From: an uncultured Lachnospiraceae bacterium | Lineage (GTDB): Bacteria; Bacillota; Clostridia; Lachnospirales; Lachnospiraceae | Assembly (NCBI GenBank): GCA_910578555.1 | Contig: CAJTPS010000006.1 | Coordinates: 148,472 to 212,471, forward strand | Reading direction: 5' to 3' | Length of the DNA stretch: 64,000 bases | Shown: positions 16,378-24,344 of the stretch, piece by piece | Position numbering within the stretch: the stretch's first letter is position 1 | Layout: each line of letters begins with the position of its first letter | Made by a program: the position numbers and the translations under genes | Notes under the pieces: generated by a model | Seen by the model: the letters and a program-made list of their open reading frames with translations, nothing else | The model's database searches: none | Told to the model about the DNA's origin: nothing

Positions 16378-17850
16378 ATGAGCGAAAATGTATTAGTAGA
16401 AGCAAGACTTACAAAGCTGGAGTATGTAAAGGATATTACCAATCCCTATCCTGAACGCTTTGAAAGAACTCACGAATTGTATGAAGTCGGAGATTTGCTG
16501 GACGATGTAGACGGTATTCGGGTTGCAGGCCGTATCATGTCTATGCGTAAAATGGGAAAGCTGTCATTTTTAACAATTGCTGACATTGAGGGCAAAATGC
16601 AAATTGCAGTAAAGAAAGATGTCGTAGGAGAAGAAGCCTATGAATTTTTCAAAAAGGGATTTGACCTTGGTGACTTCTTTGGTGTTGAAGGTGAAATGTT
16701 CACGACGCAAATGGGAGAAAAGACAATCCGGGCTAAACAGATTTTCTTCCTTGGAAAGTCTTTGCGCCCTCTTCCTGAAAAGTTCCACGGTATTCAAGAT
16801 ACGGAAATTTGCTATCGTCAGCGTTATCTTGATTTGTGTATGAATGATGAAACCAAAGAGCGTTTTTTGAAAAAGTATCGCTTTATAACGGAAATTCGCC
16901 GCTATCTTGAGGAGAATGGCTATATTGAAATAGAAACTCCTGTTTTAATTGACCATCCATCTGGTGCAACAGCAAGACCGTTCATTTCTCATCATAACGC
17001 GTTGGATATGGATGTTTATTTGCGAATTGCTCCTGAAACCTATTTAAAGCGAGCGATTGTGGGAGGTTTTACAAAAGTCTTTGAATTTGCCCGCTGTTTT
17101 AGGAACGAAGGTATGGATGCAACACACTTACAAGATTTTACAATGCTTGAAGGTTACTGTGCTTACTATAATTATAGTGATAATATGAAATTTTTACAGA
17201 ATATGCTGATAACTGTAGTCACGAAGATTTGGGGAACTCCTGAAATCGTAGTTAACGGAAACACTATCAATTTTGCTTCTGAATGGGAAGCAGTTACTTT
17301 TCGTGACCTCATTCTTCGGGACTGCGGTATTGATATTGAAGACTACAAGACAGCAGAAGAATTACTTGAGAAGATTGAAGAACAACATATCGACCTTGCT
17401 TCTGCGACCGACCCCTACAAGTTGGGGCGTGGCAGTTTGATTGATTTACTTTATAAAAAAGTCAGCCGTCCAAAGCTGATCGCGCCAACGTTCCTGATTG
17501 CACATCCAACCGACCTTTCGCCGCTGGCAAGGGCAAACGATCATAACCCCGAATTGTCTGACCGTTTTCAGTTGATTATCAATGGTGCGGAAATTATCAA
17601 TGCTTACTCTGAATTGGTTAATCCCGTTGAACAGCGTGACCGTCTTATGGAACAGGCTCGTTGCAAAGCAAACGGTGATGAAGAAGCAATGGTGATGGAT
17701 GAGGACTATGTAAATGCAATGGAGTACGGTATGCCCCCTGTTTCCGGCTGGGGTATGGGGATCGACAGAGTGTTGCAGGTGCTTATGGGAACAGACAATA
17801 TCCGTGATACAGTAATGTTCCCAATTATGCGCCCCTTGGATTGTAAATAA
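16378..17850 (+). CDS. lysS: Lysyl-tRNA synthetase, class II
   Basis: Charges tRNA-Lys; 490 residues. The N-terminal OB-fold anticodon domain (VAGRIMSMRKMGKLSFLTI) is at residues ~45-70. The catalytic core has motif 2 in FARCFRNEG...FTMLE (about 240-258) and motif 3 in GWGMGIDRVLQ near 460. ATG at 16378 follows AAAGGATG. Codon use is visibly AT-richer than argS or purL (many TTA, AAA, ATT, GAA), and several core positions differ from the usual Firmicute form (HLQDFTMLE instead of HNPEFT). This suggests acquisition by transfer, with its own T-box. Whether the genome carries a second housekeeping lysS cannot be told. Confidence 0.93.
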   Translation: MSENVLVEARLTKLEYVKDITNPYPERFERTHELYEVGDLLDDVDGIRVAGRIMSMRKMGKLSFLTIADIEGKMQIAVKKDVVGEEAYEFFKKGFDLGDFFGVEGEMFTTQMGEKTIRAKQIFFLGKSLRPLPEKFHGIQDTEICYRQRYLDLCMNDETKERFLKKYRFITEIRRYLEENGYIEIETPVLIDHPSGATARPFISHHNALDMDVYLRIAPETYLKRAIVGGFTKVFEFARCFRNEGMDATHLQDFTMLEGYCAYYNYSDNMKFLQNMLITVVTKIWGTPEIVVNGNTINFASEWEAVTFRDLILRDCGIDIEDYKTAEELLEKIEEQHIDLASATDPYKLGRGSLIDLLYKKVSRPKLIAPTFLIAHPTDLSPLARANDHNPELSDRFQLIINGAEIINAYSELVNPVEQRDRLMEQARCKANGDEEAMVMDEDYVNAMEYGMPPVSGWGMGIDRVLQVLMGTDNIRDTVMFPIMRPLDCK

Positions 17851-18100
17851 TCCTGCTCCGCCATCCCGACACACAGAAACCTTTTGTACGATAAAAAAGC
17901 AGCTGCCCCATTTTTCCCGGTATCCGGCATGAATCAGTTTTATTCTGACCAGTTTACACAGTCCATTCATGTCGAGTTATATTGTATGTAACATGCCGGT
18001 ACAGGACTGGAAGAAAAATTTTAAAAGAAAAAATGAACCAGATTCTCGCACACGGACTCTTATTAGCAGGTGCACCGAAAAGAACAGGGGAGAAGATACT

Positions 18101-18664
18101 TTGGAAGAAGAAATTCTGGCGGCCCAGCTGCGGGAAGGCAGCAGAGAGGCTTTTGACAAGCTGTATGAAAAGTATAAGAATATGGCGATTCGCACGGCAT
18201 ATCTGATCACAGGCAATCCAATGGACAGTGAGGACGTGGTACAGGAGACTTTTGTGAAAGTCTGGCTGCACGCCCGTGAACTGCACAGCGACAGCGGATT
18301 TAAGCCGTGGATGATGCAGATTCTGGTAAGAACATCCTACCGCATGGCGAAGAAAAGCAGGCGGGAGATTCCCGATGACTGCGTGGCGGACAGAATGAAA
18401 GTGACGGAGGATCTCTCTTCTCTGGATCAGATCATACAGACACAGGAGGCTGAGATGATCGCGGCTGCAGTCAGAAGCCTGCCGGTGAAACTCCGGACGG
18501 TGGTGGTACTATACTATTATGATTCTCTTTCCGTAAAAGAGATCGCGGCGGCGCTCGGAGTGCTGGAGGGAACGGTGAAATCCAGGCTGTATACCGCCAG
18601 ACGGCGGCTCAGGGTAACACTGCAGGACCGGGTCAATGAAGCGTCTGCGGCAACGGAGAATTGA
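18101..18664 (+). CDS. RNA polymerase sigma factor, ECF-like sigma-70 family
   Basis: A sigma factor of ECF size. I place the start at TTG 18101 (187 residues), 8 bases after GGGGAG. The frame is open further upstream to 17969, but that stretch has no family resemblance. Region 2 is at residues ~10-85 (YEKYKNMAIRTAYLITGN, EDVVQETFVKVWLHA) and region 4 at ~125-175 (LPVKLRTVVVLYYYDSLSVKEIAAALGVLEGTVKSRL, split here only by domain). The next gene is its likely anti-sigma partner, 47 bases downstream. No specific stress signal can be named. Confidence 0.9.
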   Translation: MEEEILAAQLREGSREAFDKLYEKYKNMAIRTAYLITGNPMDSEDVVQETFVKVWLHARELHSDSGFKPWMMQILVRTSYRMAKKSRREIPDDCVADRMKVTEDLSSLDQIIQTQEAEMIAAAVRSLPVKLRTVVVLYYYDSLSVKEIAAALGVLEGTVKSRLYTARRRLRVTLQDRVNEASAATEN

Positions 18665-18711
18665 GCGACAGCATGGTATGGTAACCGGAAAGGTGAACGA
18701 GGAGGGTTTAT

Positions 18712-19677
18712 ATGCGTACGGAACAGGATTTTGACAGTACTGTAAAAGCAGCTTTGCATAAATCATGCGGCGGCATTTCAGCTTCGGAAGAATTAAAACG
18801 CAGAATCGATGAAACGATCTGCAATGGGCAGGAGGACAATTCAATGAAGCATCTGAGTGTTAAGAAATTATGTATCGGTGTGGCGGCAGCATGTCTGCTT
18901 GTGTCAGGCGGTGCCGTGTTTGCCGGCGGGGCATCTTATTTTGTGAGCAGCAGCGCCACAGAGCCGGCGTATACAGACTACCGGGATATGGGCAAGGCCG
19001 AAAAAGAGCTGGGCTTTGCGGTGGACAGCGTGGAGCGGTTTGCCAACGGCTATGCATTCGACGGTGTGAGCGTTGAGAGTATAGGTGCTTATACCGAAGA
19101 AACTGGCAAGCTCTACAGCATTCCGACGATGGATATCAGATACCGGAAAGACGGAAAATTAATCGATCTCAATGTCAATGAGAAGGTCGGTGACGGCACG
19201 GAGGGCGTGAAAACCAAACAGTCGGATGTCACGCGGACATGCGGAGACATTACACTGCGATATAACGAGTATACGAACAAAATTGTGCCTTCTTCTTATG
19301 AGATGACAGAAGAAGATAAGCTCAATGAGCAGAGAGACGATTATCATTTTGTCTATCAGTCTGTGACGGTGCAGGAAAAGCCGGAGGAGGAAGTGGCGGT
19401 AACAATCAAAGGAGAGTTCGAGCAGAGCGGTTCAGGTGAGGTAAAGGCGGGAGAATATGTTATCTCGGAGGATGGCATTACAGCAGTGATCGGCGAGGGC
19501 TTTGCAGGAGACGAGAGTGATCTCTTCTCGGCGGCAGACGATTGGTATCGCATTGAGCAGGTGCAGATTGTAAGCTGGGAGAAGGATGGTGTAGCTTATA
19601 ATCTCTCTGGGGCGGATCTTAACTTGAGCGCGGATGAACTGTTAGACATGGCGGAGGAGATTCTTTCGGCGGAGTAA
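18712..19677 (+). CDS. Membrane anti-sigma factor, probable
   Basis: A 321-residue protein with a short cytoplasmic N-terminus (residues 1-45, helical, EELKRRIDETI), one membrane span at ~50-72 (LCIGVAAACLLVSGGAVF), and an extracellular C-terminal domain of ~245 residues rich in acidic residues and beta character. Its position directly after an ECF-like sigma gene supports a role holding the sigma factor at the membrane. No zinc-binding HxxxCxxC motif is present, so it is not a classic ZAS-type. The ATG at 18712 follows GAGGAGG. The last residues (ADELLDMAEEILSAE) are helical. Confidence 0.75.
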   Translation: MRTEQDFDSTVKAALHKSCGGISASEELKRRIDETICNGQEDNSMKHLSVKKLCIGVAAACLLVSGGAVFAGGASYFVSSSATEPAYTDYRDMGKAEKELGFAVDSVERFANGYAFDGVSVESIGAYTEETGKLYSIPTMDIRYRKDGKLIDLNVNEKVGDGTEGVKTKQSDVTRTCGDITLRYNEYTNKIVPSSYEMTEEDKLNEQRDDYHFVYQSVTVQEKPEEEVAVTIKGEFEQSGSGEVKAGEYVISEDGITAVIGEGFAGDESDLFSAADDWYRIEQVQIVSWEKDGVAYNLSGADLNLSADELLDMAEEILSAE

Positions 19678-19773
19678 ATTGCATGAAGTACAGGCAATTC
19701 GCTTATCCGGTTCCGCGAGACAAATCTCGTAATGAAATGAAGCTAATTTTTTGTAAGTTTTTTCCGAAAATGC

Positions 19774-19803
19774 TTGACAAGCAGTCATAAGTAATTGTAT
19801 ACT
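19774..19803 (+). promoter_or_regulatory. Promoter of the tRNA-Val/tRNA-Met operon
   Basis: TTGACA (19774-19779), 18 bases, TATACT (19798-19803). A GCGGGT...ACCCGC hairpin (19810-19831) sits in the leader before the first tRNA. Confidence 0.8.
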
Positions 19804-19839
19804 AGCAAAGCGGGTTGCGTGAGTGACCCGCATATAAAC

Positions 19840-19912
19840 GGGGTCTTAGCTCAGCTGGGAGAGCATCTGCCTTACAAGCAGAGGGTCATAGGTTCGAGCC
19901 CTATAGGCCCCA
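19840..19912 (+). tRNA. tRNA-Val (anticodon TAC)
   Basis: A 73-base cloverleaf. The acceptor stem GGGGTCT pairs with AGGCCCC, and the anticodon loop CTTACAA lies between TCTGC and GCAGA. The TAGG-TTCGAGC-CCTA T-arm is intact and the discriminator is A. CCA is not encoded. It is transcribed with tRNA-Met, and a 9-bp hairpin (19918-19940) lies in the spacer. Confidence 0.96.
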
Positions 19913-19953
19913 CTTACATGAATATCTTCTTGATATTCATAATAAATGAATAT

Positions 19954-20027
19954 GGCGAGATAGCTCAGCTGGCTAGAGCATACGGTTCATACCCGTAGTG
20001 TCGAGGGTTCAAGTCCCCCTCTCGCTA
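19954..20027 (+). tRNA. tRNA-Met (anticodon CAT), elongator type
   Basis: A 74-base cloverleaf with GGCGAGA/TCTCGCT acceptor stem, anticodon loop TTCATAC between TACGG and CCGTA, and T-loop GGTTCAAGT. The acceptor and anticodon stems resemble the elongator and not the initiator form. The integrase gene starts its convergent approach 31 bases downstream, so the 3' end of this tRNA is the likely phage attachment site. Confidence 0.95.
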
Positions 20028-20030
20028 CTC

Positions 20031-20058
20031 AAAAACACCGCAGAAATGCGGTGTTTTT
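20031..20058. terminator. Bidirectional terminator between tRNA operon and integrase
   Basis: A 12-bp stem (20031-20042 with 20047-20058) with GAAA loop, A-run on one side and T-run on the other. It touches the integrase stop codon at 20059, so it can stop both convergent transcripts. Confidence 0.92.
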
Positions 20059-21093
20059 CTATTTCGTGTTGCATTTCGTGTTGCATAGTTGTGCAAAATG
20101 GGAGTTTGCCTTGTCAGACATTTCTTTCTTCCTGTCGTCCATAGCATGTCTGTAGACGGATTTTAAGACCTTGTCCGACCGCCAGCCGCCGTCTGCCATG
20201 ATATAGGCGTCAGGTATGCCGAGTGCATGGCGGATCGAAGCGGAGTAGTGCCGCAGGTCATGGAACCGGAAATGGTTGATGTTATTCTTATCGAGCACCC
20301 TCTGGAACATAATTGTGATTGAATGGGGGTTAAGGCTGGTGATATGACCGGTTTTCTTTATCCTGTCAATAACGAAGTCGGGTGCTTCTATATACCGGTC
20401 GGATGTTTCCGTCTTGGGGGCTTTTAAATGCCACTCCTTATCAGTCCCGAGCACGAGGGAGTGATGTACATGGATCGTATTGCCTTTGATATCGTCCATG
20501 GACAGCCCACAGATCTCGCCGCGCCTCATCATGCAGAATGCACCCAGCAGTACTGGAATTTCCAGTTCAGTGTTCCTGACGGCGTTTACCAGAGCCTGTA
20601 TTTCGCTGTCAGAGGGGATATAAAGCTCCGGCTGTACTTTCTGTGGCATGGTGGTGTTCAGGGCTAAATTTGGGCCAATTACGGACGAAATAAGGCCATG
20701 GTAATTGCGTACAGTCTTGGGGGATTTGGTTCTGCTTAAGCTGCTGATCACGTCCTGCACGTCTTCCTGTGACATGGCAGACAGCCTTATGCTGCAGAAG
20801 TCCTTGTATTTCTGCTGGAGCATTCTTTGTATGTTCCGGTAACCCCTGATCGTGGACGGGGAGAGCACCGCTTCCTTGGCAACGATATACTTTTCCAGTT
20901 CGTCTTTGAAGGAATTGTCGTTCTTGCGGCAGTTCTTCTTTTCGTCCTTCTCGATCATATACTGCGCAGCCTTGTACTCCGCTTCCTTTTTCGTGGGGGC
21001 AGTGAAAGACTTGTATTTCCGCTTCCCGTCCTCCATGCGGTCAAAGATCAGGCAGCGGTATGTGCCTGATGGTAATTTCTTTGCTGTGGCCAT
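20059..21093 (-). CDS. int: Phage tyrosine integrase
   Basis: Site-specific recombinase for integration and excision, 344 residues. The N-terminal AP2-like arm-binding domain (GTYRCLIFDRMEDGKRKYKSF) and a SAM-like core-binding domain come first. The catalytic domain follows, with Arg in MRRGEICGL, the HDLRH box, GGW and the tyrosine in SVYRHAMDD. I start at ATG 21093 (MATAKKLPSGT), 7 bases from AAGGAG; a longer frame up to 21180 has no site. The C-terminus carries a CNTKCNTK direct repeat. It converges on the tRNA operon across a shared terminator, the usual int-att layout. Confidence 0.95.
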   Translation of the reverse strand: MATAKKLPSGTYRCLIFDRMEDGKRKYKSFTAPTKKEAEYKAAQYMIEKDEKKNCRKNDNSFKDELEKYIVAKEAVLSPSTIRGYRNIQRMLQQKYKDFCSIRLSAMSQEDVQDVISSLSRTKSPKTVRNYHGLISSVIGPNLALNTTMPQKVQPELYIPSDSEIQALVNAVRNTELEIPVLLGAFCMMRRGEICGLSMDDIKGNTIHVHHSLVLGTDKEWHLKAPKTETSDRYIEAPDFVIDRIKKTGHITSLNPHSITIMFQRVLDKNNINHFRFHDLRHYSASIRHALGIPDAYIMADGGWRSDKVLKSVYRHAMDDRKKEMSDKANSHFAQLCNTKCNTK

Positions 21094-21348
21094 AAAGTAC
21101 TCCTTACCAATTAGTTGTATTGTGTAGGTAAAAGTCGTATAATACTCACAAAACATATCCAACAGGAAGAGAAAACGCAATGGTTAGAATATTAAACTTC
21201 GCATACAACATTATATTTTTCTGTAGTCTGGTACTTGCAGTGCTCTCTTTAGAATGCAAAATGATCAGTTTAATTTCATTGGAGAAGATCATCTTTTCAA
21301 CAGATGTCGCAAGCGTAGCCTGTATGCTGTTAATAGGTTTCATTGCGG

Positions 21349-22512
21349 TTATAATTGCTCTTCGTCTTCATCATCTTCTGGCTCTGTTACAATTGAATTT
21401 GAGGGAGTGAATTCTTCTGTAGGCTCTATTTGCATGGATTGTGAGCAGTCGCCTAACAGATCAAAGGAATGCCCAAGGGTAGTAGGATCAATGCCTGCTT
21501 GCTTCAGCTTCGTAATTATTTCAACTTGTTTGTTCAAGTTATCGAGTTCGATTCCCGTTAAAACTGCTTTTTCTTTTGCAACATCTATCTTGAGTGTAAA
21601 AATATCCTTTAATATTTGAACTGCGCCCGGAAGTTTTACAGTTAAAAAGCTTCCGCCGCCAAGAAATACTACGGCTCCTATTAAAGGAAGATAATTATCG
21701 GCCAGCCATTTGCATATGTCCTGCAAGCTGAGGACAATGTTTCCGGGTGATTCTAAAGTTAATTGGGTAGAGATATTTTCATCAGGTACAACTGTGGATA
21801 AGATATCCGTTACACTGTGCAAGAATTTTGCTAGTTCTCTCAATCCGATTGGGCTCTGCTTTTTTACATTAAACACAATATGAGTTTCAGTTTTGAAAGT
21901 ATAATAATTGTATAACTGATCCAGTATTATTGTCGAATACGTATCAAGATTGCTTATTCCGTGATAATTCGAAATTGCACGATACAGGTGCCGGTTTAAT
22001 CCTTTAGTACTGATAATTTTAACAATTTGGATGTGGCGTCGTTTTCTGTATGGACAATTTACTTCGTGAATTACAATATCCTTATCTTCTATACGATCAA
22101 TGACTGCATGTTCAATTTCAACTGTTTTGTTTTGATCTTCATAATAGTCGCCTGCTATCGCAAAAGCAATAATGCTGCTCCCTTTATTAGGAATGACTAA
22201 AATATCACCGGATTTTACCTCATAAATGAAATTTTTGCATTTGTTTATGACAAGACTCGGTCTTTTGATTTCAGGGTAATTAATGAGTACGCGGTCGGAT
22301 AAGGCGTCCAGATCATTAAAATTTGTGCTGTCAGTGATATCGTTCCAAGCTAGGGCAGCAAAGTTTTTTGTGAGAAATTCTTCATAGAAATACCCCTTTT
22401 TTGTGCGGATCATCCAGAATCTGGTTGTTTCAGGTATATCTTTAAAGTTAAAATCAAGTAAAGCATCTAAAATTATTTTTTTGCTTTGTGGGTCATATGT
22501 TTTTGGTGTCAT
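21349..22512 (-). CDS. Unknown protein with possible PUA/EVE-like N-terminal domain and membrane segment
   Basis: 387 residues, family not recognised. Residues ~28-140 (ETTRFWMIRTKKGYFYEEF, FAALAWNDIT, VKSGDILVIPNKG, AFAIAGDYYED) resemble the PUA/EVE-type fold found at the front of Mrr-like nucleases and some defence proteins. That likeness is by eye. A middle domain contains HIVFNVKKQSPIGLRELAKF. A likely membrane span lies at ~273-297 (YLPLIGAVVFLGGGSFLTV), followed by a helical stretch and a very acidic end. ATG 22512 follows AGAGAGG. It lies 17 bases behind a four-span membrane protein, forming a two-gene cassette between integrase and repressor, the position of lysogenic conversion or exclusion genes. 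It is AT-richer than the phage operon. Confidence 0.65.
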   Translation of the reverse strand: MTPKTYDPQSKKIILDALLDFNFKDIPETTRFWMIRTKKGYFYEEFLTKNFAALAWNDITDSTNFNDLDALSDRVLINYPEIKRPSLVINKCKNFIYEVKSGDILVIPNKGSSIIAFAIAGDYYEDQNKTVEIEHAVIDRIEDKDIVIHEVNCPYRKRRHIQIVKIISTKGLNRHLYRAISNYHGISNLDTYSTIILDQLYNYYTFKTETHIVFNVKKQSPIGLRELAKFLHSVTDILSTVVPDENISTQLTLESPGNIVLSLQDICKWLADNYLPLIGAVVFLGGGSFLTVKLPGAVQILKDIFTLKIDVAKEKAVLTGIELDNLNKQVEIITKLKQAGIDPTTLGHSFDLLGDCSQSMQIEPTEEFTPSNSIVTEPEDDEDEEQL

Positions 22513-22529
22513 GTGGATTTCCTCTCTTT

Positions 22530-23006
22530 CTATTCAACAATATTTTCAAAGTTATCTGGGGTTTCTATATTATTCTCAGTTTTAATTTTTATAGGTAGTA
22601 CTTTTTGTAGCCCTTTTATTATGCAAATGCATAAAATAACATCATACCAGATTTGATTTATAGTGTCCCAAGAAAAAATTCCGTATTGCGAAGCTATACT
22701 GATCAAATGATTTATCAATAGCCATGCCAAAATAGCAAAATTAATAATGCAAGGGATAGTGTAAAGCTTTGTTTTAGAATATAAGAAAGAGAGAATAACT
22801 GCTAATAAATGGCCTATCATACCCGGAGCAAGAGTATAGACCAAAGTTTCACCAGCACGATTTAATGTACCATCTCCGTTTGAACCGAATATCCAAGATG
22901 GAATAGCCAAAATCAAAGCGACTATACATGCACCTAGAAATGACAATATTTCATATATAATCCAGAATGTAATGATTTGTGAGCTTCCAATAAAAAATTT
23001 TTTCAT
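22530..23006 (-). CDS. Small membrane protein, four predicted spans
   Basis: 158 residues with hydrophobic segments at about 10-38 (FWIIYEILSFLGACIVALIL), 58-80 (GMIGHLLAVILSFL), 84-105 (CIINFAILAWLLINHL) and 118-135 (WYDVILCICIIKGL), then a polar tail. No catalytic motif is seen. It is the first gene of the cassette with the 387-residue protein, 28 bases after the repressor operon. Candidate roles are superinfection exclusion or the membrane partner of its neighbour; this is inference from position. Confidence 0.6.
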   Translation of the reverse strand: MKKFFIGSSQIITFWIIYEILSFLGACIVALILAIPSWIFGSNGDGTLNRAGETLVYTLAPGMIGHLLAVILSFLYSKTKLYTIPCIINFAILAWLLINHLISIASQYGIFSWDTINQIWYDVILCICIIKGLQKVLPIKIKTENNIETPDNFENIVE

Positions 23007-23034
23007 TATGTATAATGCCCTTTCTTTATAAAAC

Positions 23035-23280
23035 TTAACTTAATCCAGTAGATAATTCTGTATAATGATGTGCGTAATATTCGATATTGTCCACGTCTTC
23101 CTTTTCAAAATCATCCCTTAATATGTGCTCCATGGCGTGCCTGAAAGCTTTCTGCCGTTCCGTAAAGGACAGGGACGCTTCAATGAAGATCGTATATGAA
23201 TCATCTTCGTTCCTGACCACGGATTCCCTCACTTTCGACGTTGGGAACTGGATCAGTTTCACATGGTAATCAATCGACAT
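23035..23280 (-). CDS. Small ImmA/IrrE-like protein with HxxEH motif
   Basis: 81 residues from ATG 23280, overlapping the end of the repressor gene by 11 bases, which points to translational coupling. The C-terminal half holds FRHAMEHILRDDFEK: a His-x-x-Glu-His arrangement where ImmA/IrrE metalloproteases have HExxH. In phages ImmA-type proteins are encoded beside the repressor and cleave it on induction, so the context fits. The reversed motif and small size make activity uncertain; it may instead be a regulatory relic. Confidence 0.6.
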   Translation of the reverse strand: MSIDYHVKLIQFPTSKVRESVVRNEDDSYTIFIEASLSFTERQKAFRHAMEHILRDDFEKEDVDNIEYYAHHYTELSTGLS

Positions 23281-23644
23281 TTCCCCGCTCCTTTCTCTTA
23301 AGCGCCAGAAGCATGTTATGTACGGCTTCGATATCTTCCGGATCTGCATCCTGTGCAGCATCCATCAGCATACGCAATTCCTTATTCTCAAAAACCTTCT
23401 GGGCAATCTCTTTGGTCTCATCATTGAGATAGTAAGTTTCCCCGCCATCTTTTTCAGTGCCGGTCATGAGGTAATCCACGGAAACGTGGAAATAATCGGC
23501 AATTTTTTTGAGTTTATCTTGTTTGGGCTTACTGATTCCGGTTTTCCAAGAACTAAATACCGATTGGGCGATCCCTGTTTCTTTTGAGACTTTGTAAGTG
23601 GAAACCCCGTATTTTTGTAGCAGCAGCTCATATATTTCATACAT
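23270..23644 (-). CDS. CI-like phage repressor, XRE family
   Basis: 124 residues. The N-terminal helix-turn-helix (YKVSKETGIAQSVFSSWKTG, then KLKKIADYFHVSVDYLM) covers residues ~12-65. The C-terminal half is a short helical dimerisation region (ETKEIAQKVFENKELRMLMDAA). No LexA-type autoprotease domain is present, so control is probably through the neighbouring HxxEH protein or an antirepressor. ATG 23644 is chosen for its GGAGG upstream. Divergent from the Cro-like gene across an operator region with repeated TGAAGTAT sites; the two proteins have clearly related DNA-binding domains. Confidence 0.88.
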   Translation of the reverse strand: MYEIYELLLQKYGVSTYKVSKETGIAQSVFSSWKTGISKPKQDKLKKIADYFHVSVDYLMTGTEKDGGETYYLNDETKEIAQKVFENKELRMLMDAAQDADPEDIEAVHNMLLALKRKERGNVD

Positions 23645-23674
23645 TTTTTCATACCTCCGTCTCTTGAAAAAATA

Positions 23675-23846
23675 ATACTTCAAAAAACATTAGCAAAATG
23701 TATTGACATATAATGAAACATGGTGCATAATACAAACATGCTTCATATATATGCAGTACATAAGTGCGAATGCGAATGAAATATGTATGCTACGTGTTTT
23801 AAATGCTTCAATCTGATAAATGAAGTATATCACAAATATGAAGTAT
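23675..23846. promoter_or_regulatory. Phage switch operator region with five TGAAGTAT-type sites
   Basis: Half-sites ATACTTCA (23675-23682), ATGCTTCA (23738-23745), ATGCTTCA (23803-23810), TGAAGTAT (23821-23828) and TGAAGTAT (23839-23846). The last three are spaced exactly 18 bases apart; 23803 and 23821 form an inverted pair. They lie between the divergent repressor and Cro-like genes, so they are the likely binding sites of both. Confidence 0.65.
23703..23731 (+). promoter_or_regulatory. Early (PR-like) promoter
   Basis: TTGACA (23703-23708), 17 bases, CATAAT (23726-23731). Operator half-sites lie just downstream of it. It would give a leader of about 145 bases before the Cro-like gene. 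The minus-strand promoter for the repressor is less clear; TTGTAT-17-TATATG over the same bases is a candidate. Confidence 0.6.
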
Positions 23847-23881
23847 AGACAACTACAAGATATATGGAGGAGGTGAGTGTA

Positions 23882-24091
23882 TTGTACCAGAAATATGAAG
23901 CGCTGCTTAAGCAAACCGGCAAAACTTCATATCAGGTGTCGAAGGACACGGGGATCGGCCAGAATACGTTATCTGACTGGAAGTCCGGGCGGAGCAAGCC
24001 AAAAGTGGACAAGCTGCAGAAACTGGCAGCGTATTTCGGGGTATCTGTTAATTATTTCTTGGAAGAAGGGAAGGAGGAGACACATGCCTAA
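23882..24091 (+). CDS. Cro-like regulator, XRE family
   Basis: 69 residues from TTG 23882, chosen because GGAGGAGGTG ends 6 bases before it and the start then aligns with the repressor (YQKYEALLKQ against YEIYELLLQK). Nearly the whole protein is helix-turn-helix: YQVSKDTGIGQNTLSDWKSGR and LQKLAAYFGVSVNYFL. First gene of the early operon. It is similar to the CI-like repressor and probably competes for the same TGAAGTAT sites. An upstream ATG at 23864 overlaps the ribosome binding site and is less likely. Confidence 0.82.
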   Translation: MYQKYEALLKQTGKTSYQVSKDTGIGQNTLSDWKSGRSKPKVDKLQKLAAYFGVSVNYFLEEGKEETHA

Positions 24092-24344
24092 AGTATCACT
24101 TGGGAAACCTGATTATGAGAGGAAGTTCGGTGCGAAACTGAAGGCGGCGATCATTGCCAGTGGGAAAAAATGCTGGCAGGCAGCAGATGTTCTGGGGATA
24201 AATGTCCGTACGCTGTCCAATCGCTTTCAGGAACCGGCTAACATAACGCTGGGGCAGGTCAAGCTGCTGATCAAAATGACCGATCTGCCGCCGGAAATAG
24301 TCATGGATTATTTGTATGACAGAAAGAGAGGGTCTGTGGATTGA
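24084..24344 (+). CDS. Small helix-turn-helix phage protein
   Basis: 86 residues; ATG 24084 lies 7 bases after AAGGAGG and overlaps the previous gene by 8 bases. The centre (CWQAADVLGINVRTLSNRFQEPANITLGQVKLL) is a helix-turn-helix of the DUF739/XRE kind. Probably a second early regulator. The last bases overlap the TTG start of the next gene. Confidence 0.65.
   Translation: MPKVSLGKPDYERKFGAKLKAAIIASGKKCWQAADVLGINVRTLSNRFQEPANITLGQVKLLIKMTDLPPEIVMDYLYDRKRGSVD

Noticed and set aside
17969..18100. N-terminal extension of the sigma factor
   Set aside because: No ribosome binding site and no family likeness; TTG 18101 has a good site.
21180..21410. 76-residue plus-strand hydrophobic ORF
   Set aside because: Overlaps the end of the 387-residue gene on the other strand; weak site and no context, so likely a shadow.
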